This document shows, piece after piece, positions 17,262 to 26,622 of a stretch of 64,000 nucleotides of DNA. Numbering within the stretch: the stretch's first letter is position 1; each line of letters opens with the position of its first letter. Source of the stretch: Mesorhizobium sp. 113-3-3 (GTDB taxonomy: Bacteria > Pseudomonadota > Alphaproteobacteria > Rhizobiales > Rhizobiaceae); contig NZ_AP023243.1 in assembly GCF_016756495.1 (NCBI RefSeq), positions 6,018,501 to 6,082,500 of the forward strand, read 5' to 3'. Both the position numbers and the translations under genes were made by a program. The notes beneath the pieces were generated by a model. It did no database searches and had not been told where the DNA came from. It worked only from the letters and a program-made list of their open reading frames with translations.

Positions 17262-17870
17262 TCAAGTCCAGTTCGAAAGAACCGTCTCCATCTCGACCGT
17301 TTCGACCTGCTGCGCGAAACGTTGGTGATAGACGGTGAGCAGCGCGTCATGAGTCGCATCGGAAGAACTGCACAGCGCGTCCGTGACCAGAACGACACGA
17401 TAGCCAAAATCGATGGCGCCAAGCACCGTTGCCAGGACGCACACGTCGGTTTCACCTCCGGTGACGACCAGCGTATCGATCTCGTGTTCCATCAGGAAGG
17501 CTCGAAGACGGCCTTCAAACCAGGGCGAATAAATATGCTTGTCGATGACCGCCGCCGGGGGACAGCAGGCGGCCAATGACGGCAGCAGCTCGACCATTTC
17601 CGGGCCGATATTGTCGATCGCCATCGAGGCCCAGCGCTCATAGTAGCGCTTCCATGTGCCAACACCCCGCCCCGGTTTCTGCGCGGGCACGAAACGCGTG
17701 AAGACCGTCTGTTTTGCCCGCGCTTCGACCAGCCTCTCAATCCGAGGGAGGACACGCGTGATCCAGGGTGTCGCCCACGGTGACGGTTCGGCAAACAGCC
17801 GCTGCATATCCACGCAGACATGCATGCACCCGTGACCCAACGGCCCATATGCCAAGCCAGGCACCGACAT
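17262..17870 (-). CDS. Isochorismatase-family cysteine hydrolase
   Basis: 202-aa hydrolase with the family triad: Asp in VCVDMQRLF (about residue 21), Lys in DKHIYSPWF and Cys in TGGETDVCVLATV. It has EGRL near the active site and an acidic tail. It belongs to a different subgroup from the homologue at 6900. It lies 33 nt downstream of the DUF763 start in the same orientation, so it is transcribed before DUF763 and possibly with it. The substrate cannot be read from the sequence. Confidence 0.88.
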   Translation of the reverse strand: MSVPGLAYGPLGHGCMHVCVDMQRLFAEPSPWATPWITRVLPRIERLVEARAKQTVFTRFVPAQKPGRGVGTWKRYYERWASMAIDNIGPEMVELLPSLAACCPPAAVIDKHIYSPWFEGRLRAFLMEHEIDTLVVTGGETDVCVLATVLGAIDFGYRVVLVTDALCSSSDATHDALLTVYHQRFAQQVETVEMETVLSNWT

Positions 17871-18099
17871 GACACGGGAACGTCACAAGCCGGGACTCGT
17901 TCCTGATTGGGCCGCGGTGACTGACGCAACCGGCCGACGCTCCGCTGCGGTGAAGGGAGTACCATCGGAGAGGCCGTGGGTTGCATTTTTCAGGGCTGCC
18001 GCCGAGGGTTGGCTGCGGAACAGACCTGCCGCGTCATGATGCCAAGGAGCGATGGTGGATCCCCCCGCCGACATTGCGGCTTTGCGCGCCGAACCCTGG

Positions 18100-18642
18100 C
18101 TATCTCACCACGCGTTTTTCGAGCTTGCGGGCCAGGGTGCGCCGATGCAGGCCAAGCCGGCGCGCGGTTTCGGAGATGTTGAAACCGGTCTCGACGAGCG
18201 TCTCGTGGATACGCTCCCATTCGAGATTCTTGATCGAGGTGGGCCGGTTGCTGACCGAAACCGAAACATCGCCCTCGGTCCGGCCGAAGGCGATTTCGAT
18301 GTCATCGGTGTTGGCGGGCTTGGCCAAATAGTGACAGGCGCCAAGCTTGATCGCTTCGACCGCCGTGGCGATGCTTGCGAAGCCGGTCAGCACGACGATC
18401 CTCATCGAAGCATCGCGGGCGCTGAGCAGCTTCACGCATTCCAGCCCCGAGCCGCCGGCGCCAAGCTTGAGATCAACGACCGCGTAGGCCGGAACAGTCG
18501 TTTCGAGGGCGCCGAGCAATTCTTCCCTGCCGTGGCAGACCACGACGTCGTAGTCGCGCTTTTCAAAGGAGCGCTTCAGCGTCTTGGCGAAGGTGGCGTC
18601 GTCCTCGACGATAAACAGGGATCGATCAGGCTTCATGATCAT
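18100..18642 (-). CDS. actR: Redox response regulator, ActR/RegA/PrrA type
   Basis: Response regulator of 180 aa (178 if the second Met at 18636 is used). The receiver domain has the acid pair IVEDD, phospho-acceptor Asp57 (YAVVDLKLG) and a Lys switch in YLAKPANTDD. A short linker leads to a Fis-type helix-turn-helix, ISETARRLGLHRRTLARKLEKR, identical in style to RegA/ActR. These regulators control respiration, nitrogen and carbon fixation genes in response to redox. It overlaps the end of the actS kinase gene and is the last gene of the cyo operon. Confidence 0.95.
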   Translation of the reverse strand: MIMKPDRSLFIVEDDATFAKTLKRSFEKRDYDVVVCHGREELLGALETTVPAYAVVDLKLGAGGSGLECVKLLSARDASMRIVVLTGFASIATAVEAIKLGACHYLAKPANTDDIEIAFGRTEGDVSVSVSNRPTSIKNLEWERIHETLVETGFNISETARRLGLHRRTLARKLEKRVVR

Positions 18643-19975
18643 CTCCAGCGGTCAGCGCCGCGAGCGGCAGCGAGAGCGTAACACAGGCGCCCTGCTCCAT
18701 GTTGCGCGCCGAAAAGTCGCCTCCCAGCTTTCGAACCACGTTGACGACAAGGAAAAGGCCTAGGCCGCCGCCAGGCCGTCCCTTGCTCGACATATAGGGC
18801 TGGCCGAGCGCAGCCAGAATACCTTCGTCAAAACCCGCCCCGCGGTCGCGCACGGAAATCACCAGTTTGTCGTCCTGCCGCTCGGCCGTGACGCCGACCC
18901 AAGTCTGCGATGCCTCCAGCGCATTGTCGAAGACGTTGAAGATGACCTGCTTAAGCGCCGTGTCGGAGACGATCTGCTCGTCGGGTTCGAAATCGTTCTC
19001 GTACTCGAGATTGAGCGGCTGGCGGCTGACACGCCACTCCTGGACCAGATCGTCGAGGAAATGGCGGATGCTGGTGCGGATAGTGCCCTCGCCCCGCGCC
19101 TGGCCCGATGACATCAGGATGCCCGACACGATGCTTTTGCAGCGTTCGATCTGCGCCTGCATTTCGGCCACGTCCCCGGCCAGTTCGCGATTACGGGTGA
19201 CGCTGCGCATCTGGCGCCAGTCGGACAGGATGACCGAGATGGTCGACAGCGGCGTTCCCAGTTCATGTGCCGCGCCCGACGCCAGCAGGCCCATCCGCAC
19301 GATGTGGTCCTCCTCTGCCGAGTGCTGGCGCAGATCGGCGAGATAGGCGTCACGCTCGCGCAGATTTCGGTTGATGCGCGTCATGAAAATGACAATCAGG
19401 CCGGCCGCCAGCACGAAGCAGATGAACATGCCCCTGATATGCAGGGCCAAAAGGTCGCTGCCGCCATGATGCGGAATGGCGATCGGCTGGAACTGGAAGG
19501 TGAGGAAGACGAAGCAGGCCGAAGCGGCGGCCACCAGGCTCCAGGTGAACCACGGTGTCAAAAGCGCCGCGCCAAGCGTGATCTGCAGGAGATAGAGCGA
19601 CACGAACGGGTTCGACGCGCCGCCGCTCAGGTAAAGCTGGGTGGTCAGCGCGGCCATGTCGAAGATGAGCGCGACGAACAGCTGCGCATTGCTGATCGAG
19701 CGCTGGCCGCGCGAAGCGAGCAGGCTGAAGATGTTCAGCCCGACCAGGAAAAGCACCACGCCGGCCATCTCCGCCAGCGGCAGCGGGATATCGAACCAGT
19801 ATTCTGTCACCAGGATGGTGAGCACCTGGCCCGCCACCGCCAGCCAACGCAGCTGGATGAGCAGGAGCAGGTTCTTCCTGTTCGCCGCGTCGGGATCCGA
19901 GGCCGTGCCGCCGTTACCCGCAAGGGATACGGCGAAGGATTTGTCGTTGCGAAGCGTTTGCGTCGGGGCGCTCAT
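18626..19975 (-). CDS. actS: Redox sensor histidine kinase, ActS/RegB/PrrB type
   Basis: 449-aa membrane histidine kinase with about six N-terminal membrane segments, including the conserved quinone-site motif GGASNPF at 118-124. The H-box GAAHELGTPLS has phospho-His237. The redox-sensing Cys of the family is Cys279 in QIERCKSIV, and the ATP-binding motifs (NVFDNALEAS, DRGAGF, GGGLGLFL) are complete. It senses the ubiquinone pool or oxygen and phosphorylates ActR. Its start overlaps the surf1 stop by 4 nt, tying it to the terminal oxidase operon. Confidence 0.95.
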   Translation of the reverse strand: MSAPTQTLRNDKSFAVSLAGNGGTASDPDAANRKNLLLLIQLRWLAVAGQVLTILVTEYWFDIPLPLAEMAGVVLFLVGLNIFSLLASRGQRSISNAQLFVALIFDMAALTTQLYLSGGASNPFVSLYLLQITLGAALLTPWFTWSLVAAASACFVFLTFQFQPIAIPHHGGSDLLALHIRGMFICFVLAAGLIVIFMTRINRNLRERDAYLADLRQHSAEEDHIVRMGLLASGAAHELGTPLSTISVILSDWRQMRSVTRNRELAGDVAEMQAQIERCKSIVSGILMSSGQARGEGTIRTSIRHFLDDLVQEWRVSRQPLNLEYENDFEPDEQIVSDTALKQVIFNVFDNALEASQTWVGVTAERQDDKLVISVRDRGAGFDEGILAALGQPYMSSKGRPGGGLGLFLVVNVVRKLGGDFSARNMEQGACVTLSLPLAALTAGDDHEA

Positions 19976-20790
19976 CGTGCCGGTCCTCGCCGCCCGCGGC
20001 GGCCGATCATCGGCGCGGCCAGGGCCGCGGCAAGCATCGCAGCGAGCGTGAACCAGGTCAAAGCATAGACGAGGTGGCTGTTGCGGAACGTCACGACGGT
20101 CAGGCCACCGCGCGGCCAGCCGTCAACGCCGGATGCCTCCGCATCGACGAAATACGGGGCGACGTCCGTCAGGCCGCGCGTGGAGGCGATGGCGGCGACG
20201 TCGCGCGAATACCAGCGGTTGCCCGCCGCATCGTTGTTGCGCAGGAAGCCGCCACCCGGCTCGCTCATGCGCAACAGCCCGTCAATGACGGTCGACGAAC
20301 CGAAGCCGCCGCTCTCCTGTTCGAACTCGGGCTTGCGCTCCTGGGGAATGAAGCCGCGATTGACCAGCGCGATGAAGCCGCGATCGGTTCGCATCGGCGT
20401 CAGCACCCAATAGCCGCCGCCAAGCTCCGTCACCGCCTGCACCAGAGTGTTCTTGCCGCTCAGAAATTGCCCAGCCAGTCGCACATGGCGGTATTCATTA
20501 CTGGCTGCGGTCATGCCGCTCCAGTCCACTGGGCCGGGCGCATCGACAACGGGAGCATGAACGCGCTGCTCGACGCGGGCGATCAGGTCGAGCTTCCAGA
20601 CCCGCCTTTCCAGCTGCCAGATGCCGAGCCCGACAAACACCAGCACGCCGAGGAGGCCGAGCAATACAAGGAAAAGCCGTGACGCGGGCGACCTGTCGGC
20701 GTCCTTTCCTGGCGCGGCGGACAGATCAATGCCGGCCTGCCCGATCCGGGCTTCGACAGTAGCCCTCCCCGCGCCCGGCGCCGGGCTCAT
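19972..20790 (-). CDS. SURF1 family oxidase assembly protein
   Basis: 272-aa membrane protein for assembly of heme-copper oxidases. It has an N-terminal membrane segment (LFLVLLGLLGVLVFVGLGIWQLERR, including the LGxWQxxR signature), a periplasmic domain with GYWVLTPM and VNRGFIP, and a second membrane segment, HLVYALTWFTLAAMLAAALA, containing the terminal TWF motif. The ATG at 20790 overlaps the cyoD stop (ATGA); the upstream extension in frame is cyoD in another frame. In rhizobia a SURF1 gene often ends a cyo operon, as here. Confidence 0.93.
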   Translation of the reverse strand: MSPAPGAGRATVEARIGQAGIDLSAAPGKDADRSPASRLFLVLLGLLGVLVFVGLGIWQLERRVWKLDLIARVEQRVHAPVVDAPGPVDWSGMTAASNEYRHVRLAGQFLSGKNTLVQAVTELGGGYWVLTPMRTDRGFIALVNRGFIPQERKPEFEQESGGFGSSTVIDGLLRMSEPGGGFLRNNDAAGNRWYSRDVAAIASTRGLTDVAPYFVDAEASGVDGWPRGGLTVVTFRNSHLVYALTWFTLAAMLAAALAAPMIGRRGRRGPAR

Positions 20791-21164
20791 GGCATCTCGC
20801 GCATGTCGTGCAGTCCCGGCATCATGTTGGCGTTGAGGTGGTACATCACCCAGAGCGAGCCGGTCAGCACGATGACGACCAGGATCAGCGTGAAGATCAG
20901 CGCCAGCATCGACCATCCGCCCTCCGAGGCGGTGTTCATGTGCAGGAAGAAGACCATGTGGACGACGATCTGCACCACCGCGAAGGCCATGATGACGATG
21001 GCCGTGACCTGCTTGTTGTCGATGGCGCCGCTCATCACCAGCCAGAACGGGATGGCGGTCAGGATCACCGACAGGACGAAGCCGGTCAGATAGCCCTTTA
21101 ACGATCCGTGCGCCGCGCCGCCATGGGCGTGGCCGTGACCTTCGGCGTGATCATGAGTGCTCAT
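20787..21164 (-). CDS. cyoD: Cytochrome o ubiquinol oxidase subunit IV
   Basis: 125-aa small subunit of the bo3-type quinol oxidase with a His-rich N-terminus (HDHAEGHGHAHGGAAHG) and three membrane helices (GYLTGFVLSVILTAIPFW, VTAIVIMAFAVVQIVVHMVFFLHM, LALIFTLILVVIVLTGSLW). The start at 21164 overlaps the cyoC stop by 4 nt. CyoD is thought to help copper insertion and assembly of subunit I. Confidence 0.95.
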   Translation of the reverse strand: MSTHDHAEGHGHAHGGAAHGSLKGYLTGFVLSVILTAIPFWLVMSGAIDNKQVTAIVIMAFAVVQIVVHMVFFLHMNTASEGGWSMLALIFTLILVVIVLTGSLWVMYHLNANMMPGLHDMREMP

Positions 21165-21793
21165 CGCAACATCCCCATCAGATAGACGAAGGTGAAAACG
21201 CCGATCCAGACGACGTCGAGGAAATGCCAGAACATCGAGAGGCACATCAGCCGGCGGCGATTGGCCTCGGTGAGGCCGAACCGCGCGACCTGCGTCATCA
21301 GCGTCACCAGCCAGACGATGCCGAAAGTGACATGCAGGCCGTGCGTGCCGACCAGGGTGAAGAAGGACGACAGAAAGGCGCTGCGCTGCGGCGTGGCGCC
21401 TTCATGGATCATGTGCGTGAATTCGTAGAGTTCGATCGACAGGAAGGCCAGGCCGAACAGCCCGGTTACGGCAAGCCAGGCTTGCGTCGCCGCGACGCGG
21501 CCCTTGTCCATGGTCAGCATGGCAAAGCCATAGGTGATCGAGGAGAGGAGCAGCATGGTGGTGTTGACCGCCACCAGGTCGAGATCGAACAGGTCCTTCG
21601 GCGCGGGTCCAGCCGCGTAATTGCCGCCGAGCACGCCATAGGCCGCGAACAGCATGGCGAAGATCAGGCAGTCGCTCATCAGATAGAGCCAGAAGCCGAG
21701 CATGGTGCTGCTGCCTTCAGCGTGCACGTGCTCTTCCTCCAGGTGGAAGACCGGCTCAGGGCCGGCCGTGATTGCTGTCGTAGCCATGCTCAT
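21161..21793 (-). CDS. cyoC: Cytochrome o ubiquinol oxidase subunit III
   Basis: 210-aa five-helix subunit III. Family motifs are [62 protein letters not shown] and the terminal [19 protein letters not shown]. It overlaps cyoB and cyoD by 4 nt each, so translation is coupled. Confidence 0.97.
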   Translation of the reverse strand: MSMATTAITAGPEPVFHLEEEHVHAEGSSTMLGFWLYLMSDCLIFAMLFAAYGVLGGNYAAGPAPKDLFDLDLVAVNTTMLLLSSITYGFAMLTMDKGRVAATQAWLAVTGLFGLAFLSIELYEFTHMIHEGATPQRSAFLSSFFTLVGTHGLHVTFGIVWLVTLMTQVARFGLTEANRRRLMCLSMFWHFLDVVWIGVFTFVYLMGMLR

Positions 21794-23793
21794 ACCCTAG
21801 CCTGGGCGGCGAGGAGCGTCGTCCTAGCCTCCTCCGTCTGCGTGACCTCGGCAGCCGGAATGTGGAAGTCTCTGATATAGTTGAAGGTGTGACCGATCGC
21901 GGTGGCGATGAGGCAGACGAAGCTCAGCGCGGCCAGCCACCAGATGTACCAGATCAGGCCGAAACCGAGCGCCACGCTGAAGGCCGCCAGGATGACGCCG
22001 GTTCCGGTGTTTTCAGGCATATGGATCGGCTTGAAGCCGGAAAGCGGCCTGACGTAGCCGGCCTTCTTCATGTCCCACCAGGCATCGTTGTCGCGCACGA
22101 CCGGCGTGAAGGCGAAGTTATAGGCGGGCGGCGGCGAAGAGGTCGACCATTCGAGCGTGCGGCCGTCCCAGGGATCGCCGGTCGGATCGGTCAAGGCCTC
22201 GCGCTTGCGGATGGAGACGAAGATCTGGATCAGGAAGGCGGCGATGCCGGCAGCGATCAGCACCGCGCCGAAGGCGGCGATGACGAACCATATCTGCAGC
22301 GAAGGGTCGTCGAAGACGCGCATGCGGCGCGTCACGCCCATCAGGCCGAGTATGTAGAGCGGCATGAAGGCGAACCAGAAGCCGACCACCCAGCACCAGA
22401 ACGACACCTTGCCCCAGAACGGATCGAGCTTGAAGCCGAAGGCCTTGGGCCACCAATAGGCAATGCCGGCGAACAGGCCGAACAGCACGCCGCCGATGAT
22501 GACGTTGTGGAAATGCGCGATCAGGAACAGGCTGTTGTGCAGCACGAAGTCCGCCGGCGGCACGGCGAGCAGCACGCCGGTCATGCCGCCGACGGTGAAG
22601 GTCAGCATGAAGGCCATTGTCCACATCATCGGCAGTTCGAAACGGATGCGGCCGCGATACATGGTGAACAGCCAGTTGAATATCTTCGCTCCCGTCGGGA
22701 TCGAGATGATCATCGTGGTGATGCCGAAGAAGGAATTGACGCTGGCGCCGGAGCCCATGGTGAAGAAGTGGTGCAGCCAGACGAGGTAGGACAGGATGGT
22801 GATGACCACCGTGGCGTAGACCATCGAGGTGTAGCCGAACAGGCGCTTGCCGGAGAAGGTCGAGGTGACCTCGGAGAAGACGCCGAACAGCGGCAGGATC
22901 AGGATGTAGACTTCCGGGTGACCCCAAATCCAGATGAGGTTCACATACATCATCGGGTTGCCGCCGAAGTCGTTGGTGAAGAAGTTGGTGCCGACATAGC
23001 GGTCGAGCGCCAGGAGCGAGAGCACCGCCGTCAGCACCGGGAAGGAAGCGACGATCAGCACGTTGGTGCAGAGCGACGTCCAGGTGAAGACCGGCATGCG
23101 CATCATCGTCATGCCGGGCGCGCGCATCTTGATGATGGTGCAGATCAGGTTGATGCCCGACAGCGTCGTGCCGACGCCCGCCACCTGCAGCGCCCATATG
23201 TAATAATCGACGCCGACATCGGGACTGTAGCCGATGCCGGAGAGCGGCGGATAGGCGAGCCAGCCGGTGCGGGCGAATTCGCCGACGAACAGCGAGGCCA
23301 TGACCAATATGGCGCCGCCGACCGTCATCCAGAAGCTGAAATTGTTGAGGAAGGGGAACGACACATCGCGCGCGCCGATCTGCAGCGGCACGACGAAGTT
23401 CATCAGCCCGGTGACGAAGGGCATCGCCACGAAGAAGATCATGATCACACCATGCGCGGTGAAGATCTGGTCGTAGTGATGCGAATTGAGATAGCCCTCC
23501 GAGCCGTTGAAGGCAATGGCCTGCTGCAGGCGCATCATGATGGCGTCGGAGAACCCGCGCAGCAGCATGACGAGGCCCAGCACCATGTACATGATGCCGA
23601 TCTTCTTGTGGTCGACGCTGGTGAACCACTCCCGCCAGAGATAGGTCCACAGCTTGAAATAGGTGATGGCGGCGAGAAGGGCGATGCCGCCGAGAGCCAC
23701 CGCGACGAAGGTGGCGACGACGATCGGTTCGTGCAGCGGCAGCGAGTCCAAGGTGAGACGGCCGAAGATGAATTTGGTCAGCGTATCGGGCAT
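21790..23793 (-). CDS. cyoB: Cytochrome o ubiquinol oxidase subunit I
   Basis: 667-aa catalytic subunit with 14-15 membrane helices. It carries the heme-copper oxidase pattern: heme b ligand His in [10 protein letters not shown], CuB/Tyr-type region [16 protein letters not shown] (His-Pro-Glu-Val-Tyr, the cross-linked His-Tyr site), paired CuB histidines in [12 protein letters not shown], and the heme ligand pair in [12 protein letters not shown]. It reduces oxygen to water with electrons from ubiquinol and pumps protons. It starts 10 nt after the cyoA stop. Confidence 0.98.
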   Translation of the reverse strand: MPDTLTKFIFGRLTLDSLPLHEPIVVATFVAVALGGIALLAAITYFKLWTYLWREWFTSVDHKKIGIMYMVLGLVMLLRGFSDAIMMRLQQAIAFNGSEGYLNSHHYDQIFTAHGVIMIFFVAMPFVTGLMNFVVPLQIGARDVSFPFLNNFSFWMTVGGAILVMASLFVGEFARTGWLAYPPLSGIGYSPDVGVDYYIWALQVAGVGTTLSGINLICTIIKMRAPGMTMMRMPVFTWTSLCTNVLIVASFPVLTAVLSLLALDRYVGTNFFTNDFGGNPMMYVNLIWIWGHPEVYILILPLFGVFSEVTSTFSGKRLFGYTSMVYATVVITILSYLVWLHHFFTMGSGASVNSFFGITTMIISIPTGAKIFNWLFTMYRGRIRFELPMMWTMAFMLTFTVGGMTGVLLAVPPADFVLHNSLFLIAHFHNVIIGGVLFGLFAGIAYWWPKAFGFKLDPFWGKVSFWCWVVGFWFAFMPLYILGLMGVTRRMRVFDDPSLQIWFVIAAFGAVLIAAGIAAFLIQIFVSIRKREALTDPTGDPWDGRTLEWSTSSPPPAYNFAFTPVVRDNDAWWDMKKAGYVRPLSGFKPIHMPENTGTGVILAAFSVALGFGLIWYIWWLAALSFVCLIATAIGHTFNYIRDFHIPAAEVTQTEEARTTLLAAQARV

Positions 23794-23803
23794 CTTCTGT
23801 CAC

Positions 23804-24985
23804 TCACAATTCTTGCCGCAGCAGGCCGAGCGACGGCGTATCCGCCTCGGCGCGGCGGCTCTCGGCCCCGGGCCTGAGCAGCCCTGCTCCGCGCAGCGGG
23901 GAAAGATTTTTGGCCGGCCAATCGGTCGGCGCGGCAGCGCTGGCCGCGCGCGCGGCGGCCGCCGCCTCCTCCGCCGTGCAGATGCTGGCGACGTAGGACG
24001 GATCGTTGCCGAACACCGCGCCGCGCCGGGCGAGCTTGTCGTATTGCAGCGGCAGCGTGTTGCGCACACCCGCAAGACCGAGGCCGCCCTTGGCGTCGAT
24101 CGACATCATCTCGTTCATGCACATCTTGCCGCGCTCGACGCACAGGTTGAGGATGGCGCCATAGAGGTCGGGATCGACGGAGGCATAGTGGCGGACCGGC
24201 TCGTTCTCGCTCGGCTTTTCAAGTTCGAGATAGTTGTCGCGGCTGAGCGTCGCCGTCGCGCTCCTGGCCTGCGCCACCCACTGGTCGAAGGCCTGGCCGG
24301 ACAGGCCGTGGAAGGCAAAGCGCATGCCGGAAAAACCAGCGCCGCTGTAATTGGCCGAGAAGCCGCTATAGGTGCCCGGCCGGTTGATGACGGCGTGCAG
24401 CTTCGTCTCCATCGCCGGCATGGCATAGATCTGCCCGGCAAGGGCTGGGATGTAGAAGGAATTCATCACCGCCGACGAGGTGATGCGGAAGTCGATCGGC
24501 TGGTTGACCGGCGCCGCCAGTTCGTTGACCGAGGCGATGCCGTAGTCCGGATAGATGAACAGCCATTTCCAATCGAGCGCCACGACCTCGACCCGCAGCG
24601 GCTTGTGCGCTTCAGTGACCGGCTGGCCGGGCTCGATGCGATCGATCCGGCGATAGGGGTCGAGCAGATGCGTGCCGAGCCAGGTCAGCGCGCCGAGGCA
24701 GATGATGATCAGCAGCGGCGCCGCCCAGATCACCAGTTCCAGCTTCGTCGAATGATCCCAGTCCGGCGCATAGGTCGCCGCGGCGTTGGACTGCCGATAG
24801 CGCCAGGCGAAAAAGACGGTCAGCGCCATGACCGGGATGATGATGACCAGCATCAACAGGGTCGAGACCACCAGCAGGTCGCGCTGCTGGGCCGCGACAT
24901 CGCCGGCGGGTGCCAGCACGACCAGATCGCAGCCGCTCAACAGCCCGGCCAGGGGGAACAGAAGCAAGGCTCCAAATCGTTTCAT
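23804..24985 (-). CDS. cyoA: Cytochrome o ubiquinol oxidase subunit II (lipoprotein)
   Basis: 393-aa subunit II. A lipoprotein signal ends LLSGC with Cys19, then two membrane segments (LLVVSTLLMLVIIIPVMALTVFFAW and LELVIWAAPLLIIICLGALTW) and a periplasmic cupredoxin-like domain (LDWKWLFIYPDYGIASVNEL, SVMNSFYIPALAGQIYAM). The CuA ligands of cytochrome c oxidases are absent, as expected of a quinol oxidase. The C-terminal 120 residues form an Ala-rich extension. The ATG at 24985 has GAGGG upstream and gives the lipobox; the longer frame does not. It is the first gene of the operon. Confidence 0.96.
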   Translation of the reverse strand: MKRFGALLLFPLAGLLSGCDLVVLAPAGDVAAQQRDLLVVSTLLMLVIIIPVMALTVFFAWRYRQSNAAATYAPDWDHSTKLELVIWAAPLLIIICLGALTWLGTHLLDPYRRIDRIEPGQPVTEAHKPLRVEVVALDWKWLFIYPDYGIASVNELAAPVNQPIDFRITSSAVMNSFYIPALAGQIYAMPAMETKLHAVINRPGTYSGFSANYSGAGFSGMRFAFHGLSGQAFDQWVAQARSATATLSRDNYLELEKPSENEPVRHYASVDPDLYGAILNLCVERGKMCMNEMMSIDAKGGLGLAGVRNTLPLQYDKLARRGAVFGNDPSYVASICTAEEAAAAARAASAAAPTDWPAKNLSPLRGAGLLRPGAESRRAEADTPSLGLLRQEL

Positions 24986-25071
24986 CAAACGCTGCCCTCG
25001 ATGGACCGCGGCAACCATTCATGTTGCAGTGCGGTATCGATCAAGGGCTACTGCTCGCGACGCTGTGGTAA

Positions 25072-25092
25072 CATTGGACAATTTGTCCAATG
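25072..25092. promoter_or_regulatory. Perfect palindromic operator between cyoA and an MFS gene
   Basis: Arms CATTGGACAA and TTGTCCAATG, 10 bp each and fully complementary, with a single T between. The site lies 87 nt upstream of cyoA and 108 nt upstream of the MFS start. A 21-bp perfect palindrome in a divergent promoter region is a strong operator candidate. I do not recognise the regulator. Confidence 0.65.
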
Positions 25093-25199
25093 CCCAGCCG
25101 GCATGGCTTTGGCGCAGTGTGCAGTGCACAATGGAACCCTTGGGGAATCCCCAGAATTGGGTCCTGGACAGTTCATTCCACGCGGTGGCGACGGATAAG

Positions 25200-26522
25200 A
25201 TGGCTCAGACTTCGACTGCCGAAACCAACAGCGAGCTGATCGGCTCGCATCATGGCCAGGTCAGCGCCGGCGATATCGCGGTCGGCGTGATCGTCGGCAG
25301 GACGTCGGAATTCTTCGACTTCTTCGTCTATGCGATCGCGTCGGTCATCGTGTTTCCCAAGCTGGTGTTTCCGACGCACGACCCGCTCGTCGGCACGCTC
25401 TATTCCTTCTGCATCTTCGCGCTGGCCTTCGTCGCGCGGCCGTTCGGCTCCGTGCTGTTCATGGCCATCGATCGCGCCTATGGCCGCGGCGCGAAACTGA
25501 CGATCGCGCTGTTCCTGCTCGGCACGTCGACCGTCGCCATTGCGTTCCTGCCGGCCTATGGCGACATCGGTGCGATCGCGGTGTGGCTCTTGGCGCTTGC
25601 CCGTATCGGCCAAGGGCTGGCGCTCGGCGGAACATGGGACGGACTGCCCTCGCTGCTGGCGCTGAACGCGCCGCAGAACCGGCGCGGCTTCTATGCCATG
25701 ATCCCGCAACTCGGGGCGCCGATCGGCCTCATCGTGGCGAGTTCCCTTTTCGCCTTCTTCGTTGCCAATCTGTCGGCGGACGACTTCTTCTCCTGGGGCT
25801 GGCGCTATCCCTTCTTCGTTGCCTTCGCCATCAATGTCGTGGCCCTGTTCGCCCGGCTGCGCATTGTCGTCACGCCTGAATTCTCGAAACTTTACGAGAG
25901 CGGCGACCTGCAACCGACACGCATAAGGGACACGATCCGGGCAGAGGGCCGCAACGTCGTCATCGGCGCCTTCGCGCCGCTGGCGAGCTTCGCCCTGTTC
26001 CACATGGTGACGGTGTTTCCGCTTTCCTGGGTGTTCCTGTTCACCAATGAGGGGCCGGCGCGCTTCCTGATGATCGAGGCGGTGAGCGCGCTGTTCGGTA
26101 TCGCGGCCATCGTTGCGTCGGGCCCGCTGGCCGATCGCGTCGGACGCCGTGCGCTGCTCGGCGGTTCGGCGATCGCCATCGCCACCTTCAGCGGCTTTGC
26201 CCCGCAGCTTCTGGACGGCGGCGCCGTCGGCGAAGCACTGTTCATGGTGCTGGGCTTCATCCTGCTCGGGCTGAGTTTCGGGCAGTCGTCGGGCGTCGTC
26301 GCCTCGAGCTTTTCCCGGCGGCATCGCTATACCGGCTCGGCGATCACCTCGGATCTGGCATGGATGTTCGGCGCCGGCTTCGCGCCGCTCGCCGCCCTGC
26401 TGCTGGCCGGCAATTTCGGCCTCATCGCCGCCGGCGCCTATCTGCTGTCAGGTGCCGCCTGCACATTGCTTGCGCTGTGGATCGACGGGCGCCGCCCGGC
26501 CGCGGACCATCTGGCCGACTAA
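25200..26522 (+). CDS. MFS transporter, metabolite:H+ symporter (MHS) type
   Basis: 440-aa 12-helix permease. It has the MHS-subfamily start GRTSEFFDFFVYAIASVIVFPKLVFP, AFVARPFGSVLFMAIDRAYGRGAKL as the loop 2-3 motif, GQGLALGGTWDGLPSLLALNAPQNRRGFYAM, and a second-half motif GPLADRVGRRALL. MHS members take up organic acids and betaines with protons; the substrate here is unknown. The ATG at 25200 is chosen because the frame upstream is antisense to cyoA. It is divergent from cyoA across a 21-bp palindrome. Confidence 0.9.
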   Translation: MAQTSTAETNSELIGSHHGQVSAGDIAVGVIVGRTSEFFDFFVYAIASVIVFPKLVFPTHDPLVGTLYSFCIFALAFVARPFGSVLFMAIDRAYGRGAKLTIALFLLGTSTVAIAFLPAYGDIGAIAVWLLALARIGQGLALGGTWDGLPSLLALNAPQNRRGFYAMIPQLGAPIGLIVASSLFAFFVANLSADDFFSWGWRYPFFVAFAINVVALFARLRIVVTPEFSKLYESGDLQPTRIRDTIRAEGRNVVIGAFAPLASFALFHMVTVFPLSWVFLFTNEGPARFLMIEAVSALFGIAAIVASGPLADRVGRRALLGGSAIAIATFSGFAPQLLDGGAVGEALFMVLGFILLGLSFGQSSGVVASSFSRRHRYTGSAITSDLAWMFGAGFAPLAALLLAGNFGLIAAGAYLLSGAACTLLALWIDGRRPAADHLAD

Positions 26523-26524
26523 AG

Positions 26525-26622
26525 CGCGTCGCGTTGAAACGGATTCATGCGACGCGATTTAGGTCTTTGATTTCATGCATGTCGCTCTCCCAAAACCGAG
26601 ATCACTTTTGGGCGACATGCAT
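26525..26622. repeat. Rhizobial-type intergenic palindromic element
   Basis: Two adjacent hairpins. The first has arms CGCGTCGC (26525-26532) and GCGACGCG (26549-26556). The second has arms ATGCATGTCGC (26575-26585) and GCGACATGCAT (26612-26622), with an inner stem CCCAAAA/TTTTGGG. Elements of this look recur between genes in Mesorhizobium and relatives. The second hairpin reaches the stop codon of the next gene. Confidence 0.65.

Noticed and set aside
21862..23877. A 671-codon open frame on the plus strand
   Set aside because: It is antisense to cyoB, which is certain. The translation is a His/Asp/Arg/Gly-rich product typical of the reverse frame of GC-rich genes.
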